Assembly (NCBI GenBank): GCA_015179025.1
Contig: WHUX01000008.1
Location: 682,001 to 746,000 of the forward strand
Direction of reading: 5' to 3'
From: Terfezia claveryi
Taxonomy: Eukaryota > Ascomycota > Pezizomycetes > Pezizales > Pezizaceae
DNA length: 64,000 nucleotides
The notes beneath the pieces are model-generated. The model saw nothing but the letters and a program-made list of their open reading frames with translations, did no database searches and was not told where the DNA came from. This document shows, in pieces, positions 59,329 to 64,000 of the stretch; within the stretch, counting starts at the first letter, position 1; the number at the start of each line of letters is the position of its first letter. Both the position numbers and the translations under genes were made by a program.

Positions 59329-62300
59329 CTACCCCACCATAAAATTAACCACACAAACCTTCCCCTCCCCTCCCGCCCCTCGAACCATAACCTCCTTCAG
59401 CGTTACCTCTGCCTCCTCAACACCTCCCCTGTGTGCCGCGGGCCAAACATCCCCGACTTCCCCCTGCGTATCAGCAGAGGATGAGGTTGAGCCAAACCAC
59501 CATTTCCGAAGGCTGGGGTCTTGCCAGACGGCGGTTAGGACAGCGGAGTTTGCTCCGGACTCGGACTCGGGGGAGGTGGAGGATGTGGATATGGGAATGG
59601 GGACGGATGGGAGAGTTATTCTCGCGCGGGAGTTGATTTGTACGATAACTTTCTTGGTCATCACAGCAGCTGGTGGTGATGATGATGGTGAGGACGTAGT
59701 TGATGTAGATTGGGAATTCACAAGCTTTTCTAATCTCGAGATAACCTCGGGAGACGCCGAAGGCCACCTCAAACTCCCGAGTTGCAATTGCGGATTCGGT
59801 TTTGGGGTAGTTGGATTGGCAGTAGTGGATGTAGTAGAGTCTAGCCACGCCCCCGCCTCGCACACAAACCCTGGACATACCGGCCCCATTAACGCCAATA
59901 GCCCCCTCGTCACCACAATCTTCGTCGTCAGTGACATTCCCCCATATGCATCCTCATCCTTCGACACCACAGCACCGTAAATCTCATTCGTGAGCTTGAT
60001 TAGGTCTGAGATCATAGTATTCAGGGTAAATGTCTCCGCTAGGGCTACCGTGACAGAGTTAATAGTTTTGTGGAGAGTAAGGAGGAGTTGTAACTCCTCC
60101 TTGCTATTAGGGGTGGGGGATGTAGGTTGGAGCATAAACCCTGTTGGGTCTTCACTTGTCAGGGCTACCTGCCATGATTTCTCCCACCGTGTACTGGAGG
60201 TGGTGTTTGCAACAGCAGCGGAACCAACCCTCCCCACCACCTTCCACACCCTCCCCAGCCACCTCCTAACCCCAACAATCTTCCCTTCATCCCACTCCAC
60301 CACGTCCGCCACTGGTGCGGCAAACAAAACATGCGCCCTCGTCGCGTCAGCCCCCCATGTAGCGATCGTTGTGCCTGGGTCGACACCGTTATACTTCGAT
60401 TTCGACATTTTTTCGAATGTAATATTCGGTTTTTGCAATCCCCCCCCACTGGGACGGAAGAGCATTTCTTTCGGGTTCTCAGGGTCCGGTGTAAGTTCCT
60501 CTGGTTTGAGAAATCGGCCTGTAGAAGGGTCGGTGTATGTCTTCCCGTGGACCATGCCCTGGGTGATTAATGTCTTAAACGGTTCGCCAGAGTGCTCGCC
60601 GGGCCAGAAGCCGATTTTTGCAAGGAATTTAGCGATAAATCTTGAGTAGAGGAGATGGAGGATTGCGTGTTCCACCCCCCCAATGTATACATCCACAGGG
60701 AGTATTTTGGCAGCTATCTCCTTACCAAACAGTTCCTGGGGGTTCTTTGGATCCACAAACCGCATAAAATACCACGAACTGTCGACAAATGTATCCATTG
60801 TATCCGTATCCCTCTTTGCCGGACTATCACATTTCGGGCAGCGACACTTCGCCCATTCACCCCCTTCTGCGGTGGCTAAGGGACTCCCACCTTTCCCACT
60901 GATATCAACATCCTCAGGCAATCTCACTGGTAACTCCTCCTCCGGCACTGGCACCTCCCCGCAGGAAGGGCAGTGGATTACGGGGATTGGTGCGCCCCAG
61001 TAGCGTTGCCGGGATACAAGCCAGTCACGGAGTCGGTACTGCGAGATTCTCTCTGCAAGGCCTAGTGTCTTAACAATTTTCTCCTCCGCTTGCTCACTGG
61101 TTAATTGCGAGAACTCGGCTCCGCAGACGGGAGTGAGTATGCCTTTCTTCGCCCAAACTGGGTCTATCGTAGGGTCTATCGACAATCGGGCTTCGTCAGA
61201 AGTAGGCATGACTACAATCTTCGGCACCGCCCAGGGGGGGAAGTGTTGTTTAAAGAACGCATAATCCCTCTGATCGTGTCCAGGGACACCCATCACCGCC
61301 CCGGAGCCGTATCCGTCTAGGACGTATTCCGCCGCGTAGATGGGGATGTCGAATGTTCTCGGGGAAAGGGGGTTCGAGGCGGATAGGCCTAGTATTTTAT
61401 ATCCACGTTTTGGTAGATCATAAAGGCTCGATAAGGGGGACGGAGATGTCTCGGAGCATTCTTGGAGGTATTGACGCAGACCTTCGTCATTTTTTGCGGC
61501 TTGCTTGGCTAATGGGTGGGAGTGGGATATTGCGAGGTAATGGACCCCGTGTAATGTATCTATTCTCGTAGTAAATACCTCCACCTTCTCTTCCCCCTCG
61601 TGTGTGTCGCTCATGACATTAAACCTCACCCTACACCCCGTACTCTTCCCAATCCAATTCTCTTGCATCATCTTCACCCTCTCGGGCCAGCCCTCCAACT
61701 GGACATGCCCGGAACTAGTCCCAAGCCCCTCGAGTAACTCCTCTGCAAACTCGGTAATCTTGAAAAACCACTGCTTCAATAACTTCTTCTCCACCAGCGC
61801 CCCGCTGCGCCAGGAGTGCCCCGACGTAGAAACTTGTTCGTTTGCAAGCACCGTTTTGTCTATAGGATCCCAGTTGACTAGACTCTCTGCACGGTATGCG
61901 AGATTGTGCTTGTGTAAGAGGAGGAAGAGGCGCTGTGTGTGGGCGTAGTACTCTGGTGAAGAAGTCATAAATTCCTATCCCAGAAACATCACTATCATCA
62001 GCATGCCATCCCATCCCCCGCATCTCCGTTACCACAAGTCCTAATATGCAGAGCACGGAGCACGTTACTTACCCTCCCCCAATCAAACCCCGCCCCCATC
62101 CCGCCCAACTGGTCCCTCATCCTCTGCACATTCCTCTCCGTCCACAAACTCGGACTCACCCCCCTCTCAATCGCCGCATTCTCAGCCGGTAACCCGAAAC
62201 TATCCCAGCCCATGGGGTGGAGTACATCGTAGCTCTGCATGCGTCGGAAGCGGCTGAGTACGTCGGAGATGGTGTAGACACGGAGGTGGCCGAGGTGGAG

Positions 62301-62681
62301 CACACCTGAGGGGTAAGGGAACATGGGGAGGATGTAGAACTTCGGCTTTGAGGAGTGGGTGGGGATTGGATTGGTGAGGTGAGACCGCCATTTTAGGTCG
62401 ATGGAGGGGAGGTCGAGTTTGGGGATTGTCGGGGCCGGGGATGGAGATGTCGATGCGAAGCGGTATATCTGTTTCCCTACCGACAACGCAGTCGGTATCT
62501 GTGGTATTGGTATTGCTCTTGAGGACGCGCTGGCGCCAGTGCCAGCTGTAGTAAACGCCCTCACCCGCACTGGACCATACAACGGCGCAAGCACCACTTT
62601 CGATGGTAAAGCCCTCGGGACGCCGGGGAGCTGCCTCGCGCACACGCTGCGCAGGGCGAGAATATGGCGTGTGCAGCCCAT
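59329..62681 (-). CDS. NAM2: Leucyl-tRNA synthetase, mitochondrial
   Basis: Two exons, 62681-62073 and 61974-59329, 1084 aa; the intron is 98 bp (GTAAGT to ATAG) and the join gives [15 protein letters not shown]. Residues 1-85 are rich in Arg/Ser/Ala and lack acidic residues early on, as expected for a mitochondrial presequence. Class I signatures are present: HLGH (about 129-132, in [13 protein letters not shown]) and KMSKS (about 724-728, in [13 protein letters not shown]). The editing (CP1) domain lies between ([20 protein letters not shown]). Trp-rich [12 protein letters not shown] and [17 protein letters not shown] match the bacterial/mitochondrial LeuRS type, not the cytosolic one. It charges mitochondrial tRNA-Leu; the yeast homologue Nam2 also helps group I intron splicing. 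Anticodon-binding and C-terminal parts follow. Confidence 0.95.
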
Positions 62682-62994
62682 CTATCGCAGATTCATGGAA
62701 TTGAGGCTGGGCTTGTGCAGTTGTTTTCTGGGTGGAGCTCTCTACGGGTGGGGAAAATAACGAAGGGCGCATATTAGCGTGTGGGAGGGGCAAGAGCCGC
62801 AGGGTAAACAAAACAAATGTTTTTAAGAATTGATACAGTTCCTTCTCTCTTTTCTCGGATATAAACTGCCAGAGGAGCACGATGGACGACGGGATTGCAA
62901 CTGTCAACAAGTCACCCCCCTCAAGCAACAAATCTGGCCTGTCTCCCACATTTTTCATAGAGCAATTCCCCGCCACAGCTTTGCCTGATCACCA
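62682..62994. other. Short intergenic region
   Basis: 313 bp between the thioredoxin stop and the synthetase start on the same strand; promoter of the latter. Nothing recognised. Confidence 0.6.
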
Positions 62995-63789
62995 CTACCC
63001 GCAGCAGCTCCCCGTATTAACTCCGCCGACTGTCCTCCCCGCCCCCGGAATCGTATCCATCCCGCCCAGTTTCGTCCCTCCCGGCCTTCCACCACCTGGC
63101 CTCCCAGGGCCCCCAGGCCCCCCTCCTCCCCCCCCACCACCAAAGAACCCCCTGGCCACCGCACCCCATCCCCCCCTTCCGCCTCCTTGGGGCCCCACGC
63201 CCTCACACGCCCCACACGGATCAAAACTAACCAAACTCACAAAATACAGCACAATCACCATAACCACCCACTCTGCCCACTTCCCTAACCTCACATCTAG
63301 GGGGACACCCACCCTCACCTCCCCACCCCTAATATAGCTTGGTCTCCCACTTCCACTTCCACTCCCAGTCCCACTCGCACTCGCACTCGTACTCGGGTTT
63401 GGCTTCTCCCCCCCTAAAACCTGCCCACTACCGGTAAACCCTTTCATCGCCCCGCCCATCTCCTGAACCCACTTCTCTACCTCCCTGCCCAAGCTAGACC
63501 TATCAGCGCCACTCACCCTTGCAACCTCCTTCCCTTGGTGGAGGATGATAAACGTCGGCATAGCGGTGACAGAGTATGTGCGTGCAATAGAGGACTGTGC
63601 GTCTACGTCGCATTTTGTAAAGATGATGCGGTTCGGGGAAGAGTGCTTCTGTGCGAGGGAGGTGTAGAAGGGGGCGATGGCATGGCAAGGGCCGCACCAC
63701 GTGGCGTGAAAGTCGATAATGGCGAGGGGGTGGGTGGAAATGAGAGTGGACAGGTGGGAGGAGGAGGTGAGCTCTGTGGGGGAGGACAT
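62995..63789 (-). CDS. Thioredoxin-domain protein with a membrane segment and Gly-rich tail
   Basis: One exon, 264 aa, start MSSPTELTSSSHLST at 63789. A thioredoxin fold covers residues about 1-112, with active site WCGPC (31-35) and the cis-proline loop TAMPTF (75-80). A Ser/Gly linker (about 118-150) leads to a hydrophobic segment (about 172-189, WVVMVIVLYFVSLVSF), followed by PCGACEG and a long Gly/Pro tail with poly-Gly, ending SCCG. The thioredoxin part would face the cytosol if this is a membrane anchor. Most thioredoxins are about 105 aa and soluble, so the extension is unusual. No signal peptide is seen. The tail reads through GC-rich repeat-like DNA, and a hidden intron there cannot be excluded. 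Confidence 0.82.
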   Translation of the reverse strand: MSSPTELTSSSHLSTLISTHPLAIIDFHATWCGPCHAIAPFYTSLAQKHSSPNRIIFTKCDVDAQSSIARTYSVTAMPTFIILHQGKEVARVSGADRSSLGREVEKWVQEMGGAMKGFTGSGQVLGGEKPNPSTSASASGTGSGSGSGRPSYIRGGEVRVGVPLDVRLGKWAEWVVMVIVLYFVSLVSFDPCGACEGVGPQGGGRGGWGAVARGFFGGGGGGGGPGGPGRPGGGRPGGTKLGGMDTIPGAGRTVGGVNTGSCCG

Positions 63790-64000
63790 TGTGCAGCTCA
63801 GATGAGCTGCGGCCTGTACAGTCGTCGGGGAAGATGGCGAGAATCTGAAACGTGGTGTTTCTGTTCGGCCTGCTCTGTACCTACCGATGCTCTACTACAT
63901 GTGACGTTGCATATATGCGCCGGATACCAAAACCTTCTGCATAAAAGCTGCAACCACAACTCTCCGCTCGTTACCAGCTGCGCTCCTACATCGTAAACAG
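63790..64000. other. Upstream region of the thioredoxin gene
   Basis: Window edge. No gene recognised. Confidence 0.6.

Noticed and set aside
59990..60649. 219-codon plus-strand frame
   Set aside because: Antisense to the leucyl-tRNA synthetase; no domain of its own.
62200..62976. 258-codon minus-strand frame over the synthetase start
   Set aside because: Alternate frame of the synthetase first exon. The other frame holds the HLGH motif and the targeting sequence.
62882..63337. 151-codon Pro-rich plus-strand frame
   Set aside because: It is the complement of the Gly-rich tail of the thioredoxin gene; the Pro runs are just the other strand of the Gly codons.
1..64000. CRISPR array, rRNA, or a secondary-metabolite/defence cluster
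   Set aside because: No regularly spaced repeats, no rRNA-like stretch, and no PKS, NRPS, terpene synthase or NLR-type gene was found.

Overview
The window is nuclear DNA from a filamentous ascomycete (Pezizomycotina). The basis is short introns (47-126 bp) with GTRNGT donors, CTRAC-type branch sites and YAG acceptors, an intron-bearing nuclear tRNA-Tyr, and a gene set typical of that group: a Som1/Flo8-type LisH regulator, a Boi-type SH3-SAM-PH protein, a MIZ/SP-RING protein and a Uls1/Ris1-type RING-SNF2 ATPase. Genes are widely spaced, with intergenic stretches of 2-5 kb. I cannot name the species.

Layout. 0-1.8 kb: a Fot1/pogo-class transposon with intact ends, a TA duplication and a dead transposase. 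2-4 kb: an unknown one-exon gene with one membrane segment. 4.9-5.5 kb: a 624-bp inverted-repeat element. 6.5-13.3 kb, all on the minus strand: a protein with two dsRBD-like domains, an unknown five-exon gene with a 12-nt microexon, a possible small membrane protein, and a three-RRM Nam8/Csx1-type protein. 16.5-22 kb, plus strand: an unknown gene, a DH-PH RhoGEF and a small Rtc3/SBDS-like protein. 22.9-26.4 kb, minus: the Uls1-type ATPase. 31.3-34.7 kb, minus: the Boi-type polarity protein. 38.2-44.1 kb, plus: the MIZ protein and a Dsk2/ubiquilin. 46.1-49.0 kb, minus: the Som1-type regulator. 52.9-54.3 kb, minus: a decayed copy of the U5 snRNP 40-kDa WD-repeat gene, with tRNA-Tyr(GUA) just beyond it. 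56.8-57.8 kb, plus: a frame-broken two-TM gene. 59.3-63.8 kb, minus: mitochondrial leucyl-tRNA synthetase and a membrane-linked thioredoxin.

The genes do not form an operon or a recognisable biosynthetic cluster. They are mostly conserved housekeeping and regulatory genes (splicing, RNA binding, Rho/polarity signalling, SUMO/ubiquitin handling, mitochondrial translation, redox). No convincing novel defence, metabolic or mobile system was found. The most informative oddities are the two decayed genes, one broken at a 27-bp palindrome, the microexon, a GC-AG intron, the two inverted-repeat elements, and exact palindromic regulatory-like sites. All exon joins were worked out by hand from splice signals and frame continuity and have no transcript support.
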